Assembly: GCF_042681025.1 (NCBI RefSeq)
Contig: NZ_JBHUER010000007.1
Coordinates: forward strand, 96,492 to 160,491
Source of the DNA: Methylopila henanensis
GTDB lineage: Bacteria > Pseudomonadota > Alphaproteobacteria > Rhizobiales > Methylopilaceae
Reading direction: 5' to 3'
DNA length: 64,000 nucleotides
A program made the translations under genes and the position numbers. How positions within the stretch are numbered: position 1 is the stretch's first letter; each line of letters starts with the position of its first letter. Shown here one piece after another: positions 15,507 through 22,832 of the stretch. Below the pieces are notes generated by a model. The model did not search any database, was not told where the DNA came from, and was given only the letters and a program-made list of their open reading frames with translations.

Positions 15507-16660
15507 CAGCTCACCACTCGCAGTCGGGAGGCGGGCGAGCCCCAGGCCTCCGTCGCCGAGAACCGGACGAGATAGGGGTCCGGGCGGATGGGCGCGGGCT
15601 CCTGTCGGATCACGTCGAACGAGGCGTCCGCGCGGGAACGCCCGATGCGCGGGGTGAGGCAGAGATGCATGGTTTCGGCGTCGACGCTGACCTCGCCCTG
15701 AGGCGCTGCGAGGCGCTGGTCGGCGAGCGCGCGGCGCACCGCGCCGATCTCGTCGCCGCCCGCGCCCGACATGGCGGCCGCGAGCAGCTTGACCGCGATG
15801 TAGGAGGCCTCCGCGTCCGCCGACGCCCAGGGCTTGTCCGGATAGGCCTTCGCGTAGCTCTCGACGAAGGCCCGGCTCTCAGGCGTCTGCAGGGAGGAGA
15901 AGTAGACGCTTGAGCTGATGTGGCCGTCCATCGCGCCGTCGCCGATGTCGACGAGGTCCAGCTCGTTCAGGTTGCAGCTCGCGACCGGCATGACGGCCGG
16001 CTGGTCGATGCCGCGGGCCACGCACGTCTCGCGCAGCCGGCGGATGAACGAATAGCCGCTCACGCCGATCAGCGAGGAGAACACGAAGCTCGGCCGCGCC
16101 AGGATGATCGCTTCGATGGTCTTAGCGAAATCGGTCTCGCCGACCGGCAGATAGCGTTCGGCGAGAACGGTCCCGCCGCGCGCGGTCACCATCTCGCGCA
16201 GGATCCGGTTGTTCTCCCAGGCCCAGATGTAGTTCGAGCCGACGCAGAAGGCGCGATCGCCATAGGACGACATCAGGAAGTCGATCAGCGGCAGGATGTG
16301 CTGGTTCGGGGCGGCGCCCGTGTAGACAACGTTGTCGGAGCTCTCGAAGCCCTCGTAATGCGACGGGTACCAGAGCATTCCATCATATTTCTCGAAGGCC
16401 GGGATCACCTCCTTGCGGCTCGACGAGGTGTAGCAGCCGACGACTTGCTTGATCCCCGACGACAGCAGCTGGGAGCTTAGCGCGGCATATCGCGAGAGAT
16501 CGCCGCCGGGGTTCACGACCACCGGATCGAGACGGACCTCGCCGGCCGCGTTGACCTCGGATACGGCGAGCAGAGCGCCGTTCAGCATGGGTTCGGCGAC
16601 CGAGCTGTAGGGCCCGGTCGAGGAGAACATCAGGCCGATGCGGAAAGTGTCTGTCGTCAT
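15506..16660 (-). CDS. amiC: AmiC-like amide-sensing periplasmic-binding-fold protein
   Basis: The protein has 384 residues from ATG 16660 and no signal peptide, consistent with a cytosolic sensor. It opens with FRIGLMFSSTGPYSSVAEPM and has the amide/urea-binding family block with YTSSSRKEVIPAFEK and GMLWYPSHYEGFESSDNVVY. AmiC binds short amides and on binding frees AmiR. An in-frame ATG at 16747 lies inside the leader RNA structures and is unlikely to be used. The gene is first in its operon, directly behind an attenuator. Close relatives are binding proteins of urea/amide ABC transporters, but no transporter genes are present here. Confidence 0.9.
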   Translation of the reverse strand: MTTDTFRIGLMFSSTGPYSSVAEPMLNGALLAVSEVNAAGEVRLDPVVVNPGGDLSRYAALSSQLLSSGIKQVVGCYTSSSRKEVIPAFEKYDGMLWYPSHYEGFESSDNVVYTGAAPNQHILPLIDFLMSSYGDRAFCVGSNYIWAWENNRILREMVTARGGTVLAERYLPVGETDFAKTIEAIILARPSFVFSSLIGVSGYSFIRRLRETCVARGIDQPAVMPVASCNLNELDLVDIGDGAMDGHISSSVYFSSLQTPESRAFVESYAKAYPDKPWASADAEASYIAVKLLAAAMSGAGGDEIGAVRRALADQRLAAPQGEVSVDAETMHLCLTPRIGRSRADASFDVIRQEPAPIRPDPYLVRFSATEAWGSPASRLRVVS

Positions 16661-16674
16661 CGGACCGCCGAACG

Positions 16675-16705
16675 AAAAAAGCCCTCGAGCCATAGGCTTG
16701 AGGGC
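16675..16705 (-). terminator. Intrinsic terminator in the amiC leader (attenuator)
   Basis: On the minus strand the RNA reads GCCCTCAAGCC, loop TAT, GGCTCGAGGGC, then six U. The 11-bp stem has one mismatch. It sits only 14 bases before the amiC ATG, so it must be read through for the operon to be expressed. Confidence 0.85.
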
Positions 16706-16751
16706 GTCGCTGCCTGCGCGGAGATGTGTCCGCGCCGTGATGTTCATCGAA

Positions 16752-16912
16752 GTGCCTGACGCTCAATTGGGCATCTTTGCCCAGCGCCTATCTCTTAGGC
16801 TTGAACGAGCCGCGCCTCTTGTCAAGCGGAGATCCATCCTGAACGGGTTCAGCAGGCGAGTAGAATTCGCGCGGTCATCGATCAAAAATTGTGCTTGACT
16901 GTCAATTGGGCG
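16752..16912. repeat. Imperfect 22-bp direct repeat in the divergent amiC/nitrile hydratase region
   Basis: The unit begins GTGCTTGACTGTCAATTG at 16891 and GTGCCTGACGCTCAATTG at 16752; over 22 bp the copies differ at four positions. Copy starts are 139 bp apart. A role as protein operator or duplicated promoter element is possible; the minus-strand TTGACA in the distal copy resembles a -35 box. Confidence 0.5.
16768..16800 (-). promoter_or_regulatory. Two-hairpin ANTAR RNA target in the amiC leader
   Basis: Two adjacent small hairpins are seen on the minus strand: GCCTAAGAGATAGGC (16800-16786; a bulged A leaves hexaloop AGAGAT) and TGGGCAAAGATGCCCA (16783-16768; hexaloop AAAGAT). Both loops have A at position 1 and G at position 4, the established ANTAR recognition rule, and the stems are separated by two bases. 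The terminator follows about 60 bases downstream. Confidence 0.75.
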
Positions 16913-16936
16913 CAGGTCAACCTTTGGCCACGCGTC

Positions 16937-16950
16937 GGGCAGTGCTGCCC
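16937..16950 (+). promoter_or_regulatory. Candidate ANTAR hairpin in the nitrile hydratase leader
   Basis: GGGC AGTGCT GCCC forms a 4-bp stem with a hexaloop that has A1 and G4. A second partner hairpin of the same type was not found by eye, so this is weaker than the element in front of amiC. Confidence 0.4.
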
Positions 16951-16994
16951 ATGTAGACGCAAGTCACGCGCATCCACAGGAATTCGGCACAGTC

Positions 16995-17024
16995 GCCCGC
17001 AGCAGGATGCTGACGGGCTTTTTT
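16995..17024 (+). terminator. Intrinsic terminator in the nitrile hydratase leader (attenuator)
   Basis: GCCCG-CAGCA, loop GGA, TGCTG-A-CGGGC, then six T. It is a 10-bp stem with one bulged A. It lies about 160 bases before the nitrile hydratase beta start with no gene between, so it is best read as a leader attenuator matching the one in front of amiC. Confidence 0.8.
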
Positions 17025-17181
17025 GCGTTACGCCGCTGACGGCTGCTTCGCGAAGGGGCCTTGCATCTTCGACTTTACTCGCCTGCGACGAGCGCCGCGG
17101 AAGCGCGGCCTGACGTGCGGGCCAGGTTCACTCGAGGCGCCGGCTCCAGGAGCTACGCCCAGCGATCGCGGAGGCCACAGC

Positions 17182-17856
17182 GTGAAGGTCCAGCATTATC
17201 TCGGGGGCATCGAGAATCTCGGCCCCGTCGACGTCGAAAAGCGCGTCTTCGTCGAGCCGTGGGAGGCGCAGCTCTTCGCCGTCCATACGACGATGATGGG
17301 CACGGGAATCTGGGCGTGGCCTGACCTCAGGGTATTGGCCGAGTCCATGAATCCGCTCGATTACTTCAAGTATCGCTACTACATCAAATGGCTCGGCGGA
17401 ATGTGCAAGTTTCTGGTTTCCAGAAACTACATCTCCGAGAAGGAGCTCGAAGCCAAGACCAAATACTACCTCGAGAACCCCGACGCTCCGCAGCCCAATG
17501 CGGGCGACAACGACGTCACCGGCCGCGTCATCGAGTATTTCTACACCGGCGCGAATCCTTATCGCGACGTCGCCGTGAACCCGGTCTTCAAGGTCGGCGA
17601 CACGGTGCGGGTCAAGGACATGCCGCCGGCGGTCCACACCAGGCTTCCGGGCTACCTGCGCAACAAGACCGGCGTCGTCGAGACCGTCTACAAGGGCGCA
17701 TATCTCTACGCAGACAATGTCCCGACTGACGGGATCTGCACGGCGCAGCCGGTCTACCTCGTGAAGTTCAAGACGCGCGATCTCTGGGACGACATCCCGG
17801 ACAAGGGCGACGTTCTCTACAACGACTGCTTCGAGGTCTACCTCGAGGCGGTGTGA
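17182..17856 (+). CDS. nthB: Nitrile hydratase beta subunit
   Basis: This 224-residue subunit starts at GTG 17182, chosen because GGAGG lies seven bases upstream. The N-terminal helical domain begins with HYLGGIENLGPV and has FVEPWEAQLFAVHTTMM. The C-terminal SH3-like barrel includes FKVGDTVRVKDM, HTRLPGYLRNKTGVVE, and the closing YLVKFKTRDLWDD and YNDCFEVYLEAV strands. Beta pairs with alpha to form the active site that hydrates nitriles to amides in the cytosol. The beta-alpha-accessory order is typical of cobalt-type enzymes. Confidence 0.92.
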   Translation: MKVQHYLGGIENLGPVDVEKRVFVEPWEAQLFAVHTTMMGTGIWAWPDLRVLAESMNPLDYFKYRYYIKWLGGMCKFLVSRNYISEKELEAKTKYYLENPDAPQPNAGDNDVTGRVIEYFYTGANPYRDVAVNPVFKVGDTVRVKDMPPAVHTRLPGYLRNKTGVVETVYKGAYLYADNVPTDGICTAQPVYLVKFKTRDLWDDIPDKGDVLYNDCFEVYLEAV

Positions 17857-17922
17857 CCCCCGATCTTCTTCCAGCTTCATGACGAATAACGGCGGCGAGC
17901 CCGCTTAGATAAGGCGAGTTCT

Positions 17923-18543
17923 ATGAGCGACGATCACGATCACGAACATCATCACCACCTGCGCGAGAGCGAGACCTATTACGCCGCGCGCACCAAGGCT
18001 CTGGAGTCCCTGTTCCGCGAGAAGGGCCTGATCGGCACCGACACGGTCGACCGCGTCATCAACTTCTTCGAGCACGAGATGGGGCCGTTCAACGGCGCCA
18101 AGGTCGTGGCCAAGGCCTGGACCGACCCGGCCTTCAAGGGCCGCCTCCTCGCCGACGCCAACAAGGCGATCGCCGAGCTCGGCATGCGCGACGGCATCGA
18201 GGGCGAGAACCTCAAGGTCGTCGAGAATACGCCCGGCACCCACAATGTCGTCTGCTGCACGCTGTGCTCCTGCTGGCCGTGGCCGCTGCTTGGGCTGCCG
18301 CCCTACTGGTTCAAGGACCCGGTGTTCCGGGCCCGCGTCGTCCGCGAGCCGCGCGGCGTGCTGTCGGACTTCGGCGTGACCCTGCCGGACGAGTCTAAGA
18401 TCGAGATCTGGGATTCGAGCGCGCAGGTTCGCTACTTCGTGATCCCCGAGCGCCCCGCCGGCACCGAAGGTTGGGACGAAGAGAAGCTCGCGGCGCTCGT
18501 CTCCACCGAGGCCATGCAGGGCCTCGGCCTGGCGACGGCCTGA
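17923..18543 (+). CDS. nthA: Nitrile hydratase alpha subunit, cobalt type
   Basis: This 206-residue metal-binding subunit has the claw motif CTLCSCWP (Cys112, Cys115, Cys117). The Thr in CTLCSC is the cobalt-enzyme signature; iron enzymes have Ser. The C-terminal block has GVLSDFGVTLPDESKIEIWD, VRYFVIPERPAGTEGW and LAALVSTEAMQGLG, all standard. The N-terminus is unusually His-rich (seven His in residues 5-12: HDHEHHHH), which could bind cobalt during maturation. It is followed 13 bases later by the accessory protein that loads the metal. Confidence 0.95.
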   Translation: MSDDHDHEHHHHLRESETYYAARTKALESLFREKGLIGTDTVDRVINFFEHEMGPFNGAKVVAKAWTDPAFKGRLLADANKAIAELGMRDGIEGENLKVVENTPGTHNVVCCTLCSCWPWPLLGLPPYWFKDPVFRARVVREPRGVLSDFGVTLPDESKIEIWDSSAQVRYFVIPERPAGTEGWDEEKLAALVSTEAMQGLGLATA

Positions 18544-18556
18544 GGAGGCGCGGACG

Positions 18557-18895
18557 ATGGACGCCTATGTCGACGACCTCACCGGCCGCGAAGCCATCCC
18601 GCGCAACTGCGAGAGCCTGAAGTTCGACGAGCCCTGGCAGGGCCGCGCCTTCGGCATGGTTCTCGCGCTCGCGGAGGCGAAGTCCTACCCCTACGAGGAC
18701 TTCCGCAAGAGCCTGATCAGCACGATCGGCGAGTGGGACAAGACCCACGAGCCGGGCGACGAAACCTGGAGCTACTACGAGCAGTGGCTCGCAGCCTTCG
18801 AGAAGCTCGCGCTCGAAAAGGGACTGATCAACCCGGAGGAGCTCGACCGGCGCACGGAAGAGTTCCTGCACCGCACCCGCGACGAGGTCATCTGA
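18557..18895 (+). CDS. Nitrile hydratase accessory (activator) protein
   Basis: This 112-residue protein resembles the N-terminal half of the beta subunit (REAIPRNCESLKFDEPWQGR, then AFGMVLALAE and YEQWLAAFEKLALEKGLI), as is normal for the small activators of cobalt nitrile hydratases. These act as self-subunit-swapping chaperones that exchange apo-alpha for cobalt-loaded, cysteine-oxidised alpha. It starts 13 bases after the alpha stop with GAGGAG upstream. Confidence 0.9.
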   Translation: MDAYVDDLTGREAIPRNCESLKFDEPWQGRAFGMVLALAEAKSYPYEDFRKSLISTIGEWDKTHEPGDETWSYYEQWLAAFEKLALEKGLINPEELDRRTEEFLHRTRDEVI

Positions 18896-18999
18896 CCTCC
18901 TCGTAGGCGCTTCCAAACCGACGTTCCGCCGACCGACGCGCGAAACCCTGCGCGCCGGCAGGGGAAGTCTTGTCCTCACGCGTCTCGAAAGGCGCAACC

Positions 19000-19521
19000 A
19001 TGATCATCCCTCTCGCCATCAGCGTGGGACTGCTCGGAGGCATCTGCACCTGGGCGTTCCTCGCCACCAACGCCTTCCTGATCTGGGCGGCGTTCGCGGC
19101 ATGGGCCTGCTTCTACCATTGCGGCGGCGACGCCGCGGCCTTCCGGACCACCGTCGTCTCCAACGCCTTCGGGGTGCTGGTGGCCTGGAGCGCGGGGCTC
19201 GCGCTTGCGCTCGTCGCTCCGGGACCCGCCCTCGGCGCGGTGATCGTGGCGATCTCGATCGTCGCCTACATCCTCGCCGCCCACATTCCGGCCTTCTCGT
19301 CGATCCCGGCGGTCACCTACGGCTACGCCTGCACCTTCTCGTTCCTGACGCAGAACGCGGACGCCTTCACGCCCGCCGCCATGCTGTCCGCCTCGGGCCG
19401 TAACGCGCTCCTGATCGTGCCGTTCTCGATGATCATCGGGGCGTGCTTCGCCTTCGCCTCGGCCAAGCTCGCGGCCTGGATCCACACGCTCGCGCCCAAG
19501 GCGTCCGTCAGCGCCTCCTGA
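19000..19521 (+). CDS. DUF1097-family integral membrane protein
   Basis: This 173-residue protein has five to six membrane helices: IIPLAISVGLLGGICTWAFL at the start, a WAAFAAWACFYHCGGD segment with the conserved Cys/His, and a C-terminal hairpin. DUF1097 proteins are inner-membrane proteins without an established activity. I chose ATG 19000 for its AAAGG at seven bases; a TTG at 18970 is also in frame. The place between nitrile hydratase and CbtB makes a role in uptake (nitrile, amide or cobalt) possible but unproven. Confidence 0.82.
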   Translation: MIIPLAISVGLLGGICTWAFLATNAFLIWAAFAAWACFYHCGGDAAAFRTTVVSNAFGVLVAWSAGLALALVAPGPALGAVIVAISIVAYILAAHIPAFSSIPAVTYGYACTFSFLTQNADAFTPAAMLSASGRNALLIVPFSMIIGACFAFASAKLAAWIHTLAPKASVSAS

Positions 19522-19589
19522 ACCTGCGCATGCCGCCGCGCGGCAAGGCCGCGCGGCGTCTTCTCCAACGTCGAACTCGGGAGTTCCAG

Positions 19590-19811
19590 ATGATCAACCC
19601 AGCCTTCGCCACCTCTGCGCTGACCCCGGCGCGCGCCGAACCGATCCCGGTCTCGGCGATCCTTCCCTGGGCCGTCTTCGGCGGCCTGATGCTCCTTCTC
19701 ACCGTCTACTTCGTGGGCGCAGAGGAAGGCGCGACCTCGCTGATCGGGAGCTCCGTCGTGCATGAGTTCGTGCATGACGGCCGCCACCTGCTCGGCTTCC
19801 CCTGCCACTGA
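19590..19811 (+). CDS. cbtB: CbtB, small subunit of predicted cobalt transporter
   Basis: This 73-residue protein has a single membrane helix (ILPWAVFGGLMLLLTVYFV) and the CbtB signature at the C-terminus, HEFVHDGRHLLGFPCH, with four His and a Cys that could bind metal. CbtAB are usually found under cobalamin riboswitches or beside cobalt enzymes. Here no riboswitch is seen; the genes follow the nitrile hydratase. ATG 19590 has GGGAG upstream. cbtA follows after 11 bases. Confidence 0.9.
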   Translation: MINPAFATSALTPARAEPIPVSAILPWAVFGGLMLLLTVYFVGAEEGATSLIGSSVVHEFVHDGRHLLGFPCH

Positions 19812-19822
19812 CGGAGGGCGAG

Positions 19823-20581
19823 ATGGTCGGCAACCTTCTGCTGAGGGGCATGATGGTCGGCGTGCTCGCCGGCCTTCTCGCCTTCGGCTTCGCGACAACC
19901 TTCGGCGAGCCCTGGGTTGAGTACGCCATCGCGTTCGAGGAAAGCGCGAGCCGTGCCTCGGGGGCCCACGGCGAGGCGGAAGAACCGGAAATCGTAAGCC
20001 GGGCCACGCAGGCGGGCGTCGGCCTCTTCGCCGGCCTCGTGGTCTACGGCGCCGCGATCGGCGGCCTGTTGGCGCTCGCCTTCGCCTTCGCCAACGGCCG
20101 GCTCGGGCGTTTGAGCCCGCGCTCTGTCGCGGCCCTGATCGCGACGCTCGGCTTCGTCGCGGTCGTCGTCGTCCCGCAGCTCAAATATCCGGCCAACCCG
20201 CCGGCCGTCGGCAGCGCGGACACAATAGTCGCCCGAACCGAGCTGTTCTTCGCCATGATGGCGTTCTCGATCGCCTTGATGGCGGCGGTCGTCATGCTCG
20301 CAAGGCGCTTTGCCGAACGCGTCGGCGGCTGGAACGCGGCGACGGTCGCGGGCCTCGTCTATGTCGGGGTGGTCGCGGTCATGTTCGCGGGCCTGCCGGA
20401 CATCGAGGAGATCCCCGCCTCGTTCTCGCCGGCCGCGCTCTGGAACTTCCGGATCGCGTCGATCGGCGTGCAGGCCGTGCTCTGGGCCTCGATCGGGCTG
20501 ATGTTCGGCGCCCTCGCCGAACGGGCGTCCCGAAAGCAAGGCGCGCTGCGCCACGCGGCCGGCGCGGCCGCGTTCCGATGA
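19823..20581 (+). CDS. cbtA: CbtA, predicted cobalt transporter membrane subunit
   Basis: This 252-residue protein has about six membrane helices, opening with LLLRGMMVGVLAGLLAFGF and a periplasmic loop with EPWVEYAIAFEESAS as in the CbtA family. It should form the cobalt uptake system with CbtB and thereby supply nitrile hydratase. GGAGGG lies just before the start; the last four bases (ATGA) overlap the next gene. Confidence 0.9.
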   Translation: MVGNLLLRGMMVGVLAGLLAFGFATTFGEPWVEYAIAFEESASRASGAHGEAEEPEIVSRATQAGVGLFAGLVVYGAAIGGLLALAFAFANGRLGRLSPRSVAALIATLGFVAVVVVPQLKYPANPPAVGSADTIVARTELFFAMMAFSIALMAAVVMLARRFAERVGGWNAATVAGLVYVGVVAVMFAGLPDIEEIPASFSPAALWNFRIASIGVQAVLWASIGLMFGALAERASRKQGALRHAAGAAAFR

Positions 20582-21231
20582 CGGGACGCGCCGGCCGGTC
20601 TCCGCGGCCCGGGCGCCTCGCGTGGGCCGCGGCCGTCGTCGCGCTGGCCTCCGTCTCGGGCGCCGCCTCCGCGCATTCCGGCGGTCCGGTCGACGGCGCG
20701 AACGCGGGCCTGCCGATCCCGCAGATTTCTCATGGCGAGATGGCGCTCGTCGACGAGCGGCTCGGCGAGATCGTCGCGCTCGCGAAGCGCCAGGCCGCCA
20801 CCGACGGGTCGGTTCGCCGGCTCTACAATCACTACGGCGTCCAATTCGCCTACTGCCTCTGGGGTCTCGCGCCCGGAGGGGTCACGCGCGAGGGCAGCCC
20901 GTTCAACCCGTGCGCCCACGCCTATCTCGCGGCCGCCAAGCAGTTGCTCGTCGTCATGAGCCGCGAGCCGGCGAGCGCAGGCCCCGCGCTCGCGATCATC
21001 GACCGGCTCGAGACGCGGCGACGCGCGACGCCGGAGGCCGGCGCAATCTGCTCGTCGAGCGCGCAGACGTTCAACACGGCGGCGGTCGTCCGGCCGCGCC
21101 TGACCGAGATCGTCCGGGACCCGGCGTCCGCCGCCATCGGGTTCGCGGCGACGGGGCTCCTCGCGGGCGGCGGGCTTGCGGCCGGGTCGCTGCGCCGACG
21201 TTCGCGGACGCGCCGTCCTGCGGCCGACTGA
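20578..21231 (+). CDS. Exported protein of unknown function in the cobalt cluster
   Basis: This 217-residue protein has an Arg-rich N-terminus followed by a signal sequence (AWAAAVVALASVSGAASA). The mature part is helical, with cysteines in FAYCLWGL, FNPCAHAYLAA and GAICSSSAQ. A C-terminal hydrophobic helix (AAIGFAATGLLAGGGLAAG) with a basic tail suggests anchoring in the inner membrane facing the periplasm. No family is recognised. It overlaps cbtA by four bases, so it is probably functionally tied to cobalt import. Confidence 0.7.
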   Translation: MTGRAGRSPRPGRLAWAAAVVALASVSGAASAHSGGPVDGANAGLPIPQISHGEMALVDERLGEIVALAKRQAATDGSVRRLYNHYGVQFAYCLWGLAPGGVTREGSPFNPCAHAYLAAAKQLLVVMSREPASAGPALAIIDRLETRRRATPEAGAICSSSAQTFNTAAVVRPRLTEIVRDPASAAIGFAATGLLAGGGLAAGSLRRRSRTRRPAAD

Positions 21232-21246
21232 CGGCGGGACGGCTCG

Positions 21247-21804
21247 ATGACGCATCGCCTGGAGATGATCTGTGCGATGCGATCGCGGCGGCCCGTCTTT
21301 CCGGGCGGCGCCGAGCCGGACGACGCCGGGGACGGCGCGCGCCGGAACCTCCCGGCGTCGACGCTCAGCGGCGACAGGTTCTGGTGCGGGCCTGAACCGA
21401 TGACGCGCCGCACCGCCGCGGGGCTCGGCCTCGACGTCGAGGTCCGATCCGAGCTCGCCGAAATCGATTTTGGATCATGGCGCGGACGCACGCTGGAGGA
21501 TGTCTCTCGTTCGGACCCGGAGGGCTTCCGGAGCTGGGTCGCCGAGCCGTCTGAGGCGCCCCATGGGGGAGAGTCGATCGAAGCCCTGTTGGCGCGCGTC
21601 GGCGGATGGCTTTCCTCTTGCGCGGCCCTGACCGGTCGGACCGTCGCGGTCGCGCCGGCCATGGTGGTCAAGGCCTGCATGCTCCATGTGATCGCAGCGC
21701 CGGCGACGTCTTACGCCCGGATCGACCTCGAGCCCCTGAGCATGGTTGTCTTTGTAAGTGATGGCGACCGCTGGAATCTCCGAGCGATCGGCGATCGGCG
21801 ATGA
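21247..21804 (+). CDS. Histidine-phosphatase-fold protein with both catalytic histidines lost
   Basis: This 185-residue protein resembles the CobC-like histidine phosphatases often found beside CbtA genes: LAEIDFGSWRGRTLEDV, then PHGGESIEALLARVGGWL and the terminal DRWNLRAIGDR. Where the family has an RHG or CHG-type motif at the start, this protein reads EMICAMRSRRPVF, and where the second His is expected (VTHAAVIRA) it reads VAPAMVVKA. Both phosphotransfer histidines are therefore missing. It may be a binding or regulatory pseudoenzyme, or a decaying gene. It follows the previous gene by 15 bases. Confidence 0.72.
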   Translation: MTHRLEMICAMRSRRPVFPGGAEPDDAGDGARRNLPASTLSGDRFWCGPEPMTRRTAAGLGLDVEVRSELAEIDFGSWRGRTLEDVSRSDPEGFRSWVAEPSEAPHGGESIEALLARVGGWLSSCAALTGRTVAVAPAMVVKACMLHVIAAPATSYARIDLEPLSMVVFVSDGDRWNLRAIGDRR

Positions 21805-21881
21805 AGGCCGAAACTGAATACGTCAGCCCTTTGGCGGAAGGAGCCCCACCGCGCCCAGACGCCGGCCGCCGATTTTTTTAC

Positions 21882-22499
21882 TTAGCCGCTAAAGGCCAGG
21901 TCTTCGATGTGCGCAACCGCAGCTAATTCAAGGCCGGCGAGTTCGTCGTGCTTAACCCGCTTCGGGCCGATCAGGATCATCAGGCCCTCGATCTGCGCGG
22001 TGATGAGCGCCGCCCGAAGTTCTCGGCTTTCGCGATTGATGTCCGGCCGTACGCGCTCGATCATGCCCGAGATCCAGGTTCGCATCCGCGCGTAGAACGC
22101 TCCCAGCATTTTGGACACGGGCGGAGAGTGATTGGCCATCGCCCACATCTCCATGAGGAGGGTGACGGTCCGCTCCCGCTTGTTCTCCTCGATCATAAAC
22201 TGGATCGAGAATCGGAAGATCTCACGGTCACTTTTGAGCCGCGAGGGCACACGCTTTTTAAGGCGCTGGTCCCAGCGATCGAAAATAAACTCCGCAAGAT
22301 CGACCATTAGATCGTCCTTTGACGGATAGTAGTAGTTGACGTTTCCCACCGCGATGCCGACCCGCTTTGCGATGTTCCGATAGGACAGGTTCGCGAAGCC
22401 TTCGGCCACCACGATATCCTTCGCGGCCTCCAGGATTGCGGCGGTGCGGCCGGCTCCCTTCAGGGTTGAGCGTTTTACGGCCGGCGGCAGGACGTCCAT
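21882..22499 (-). CDS. TetR/AcrR-family transcriptional regulator
   Basis: This 205-residue regulator has its helix-turn-helix at residues about 20-65: ILEAAKDIVVAEGFANLSYR, then NIAKRVGIAVGNVNYYYPSK. The C-terminal ligand domain is unremarkable. It is divergent from the molybdopterin oxidoreductase gene and separated from it by 333 bases that contain a long palindrome, so it is the likely repressor of that operon. The inducer is unknown. Confidence 0.88.
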   Translation of the reverse strand: MDVLPPAVKRSTLKGAGRTAAILEAAKDIVVAEGFANLSYRNIAKRVGIAVGNVNYYYPSKDDLMVDLAEFIFDRWDQRLKKRVPSRLKSDREIFRFSIQFMIEENKRERTVTLLMEMWAMANHSPPVSKMLGAFYARMRTWISGMIERVRPDINRESRELRAALITAQIEGLMILIGPKRVKHDELAGLELAAVAHIEDLAFSG

Positions 22500-22832
22500 A
22501 TGGCCTCCTCGTAGCGGGCGCGACCCTGAGGGACGCGAAGCCCCCAGTACGACCGTACGAGAATTTTGGCTAGGCCTTGAAGGCCTAGCTTAGCGACCCT
22601 CACGTCGCCGCTGGACATTTGGTCTGTACGGGCGTCCAATTGCTGCGGCGCACCCAATGCACGCGGCGGCGCCCAGCTTTTTTGCCAGGCAGCGTCCTAA
22701 TCTGCACATCATTTAAGCGATCTAGGACGGCCGTACTATTTACGGTTTTGGGCTCCTTGGTATCGTTCCAGGCAATCGTCCCGCCGTCGCCGATGGGCGG
22801 CGTTCGCAACGTCCGGAACGACGGAGCCAGCC
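22500..22832. promoter_or_regulatory. Divergent promoter region with palindromes
   Basis: No gene is seen in this stretch. It contains a 21-bp perfect palindrome at 22569-22589 (arms GCTAGGCCTT and AAGGCCTAGC around a central G) and, about 20 bases before it, GTACGACCGTAC. A further CCGTAC with ATTTACGG lies near 22730. These are candidate operators for the adjacent TetR protein; the palindrome could alternatively be an RNA hairpin. Confidence 0.45.

Noticed and set aside
17182..18543. Thiocyanate hydrolase as alternative identity of the nitrile hydratase pair
   Set aside because: Thiocyanate hydrolase splits the beta part into two separate subunits; here beta is full length and the alpha C-terminus carries the nitrile hydratase ERPAGTEGW block.
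18970..18999. TTG start extending the DUF1097 protein by ten residues
   Set aside because: ATG 19000 has a better Shine-Dalgarno and gives a hydrophobic start typical of the family.
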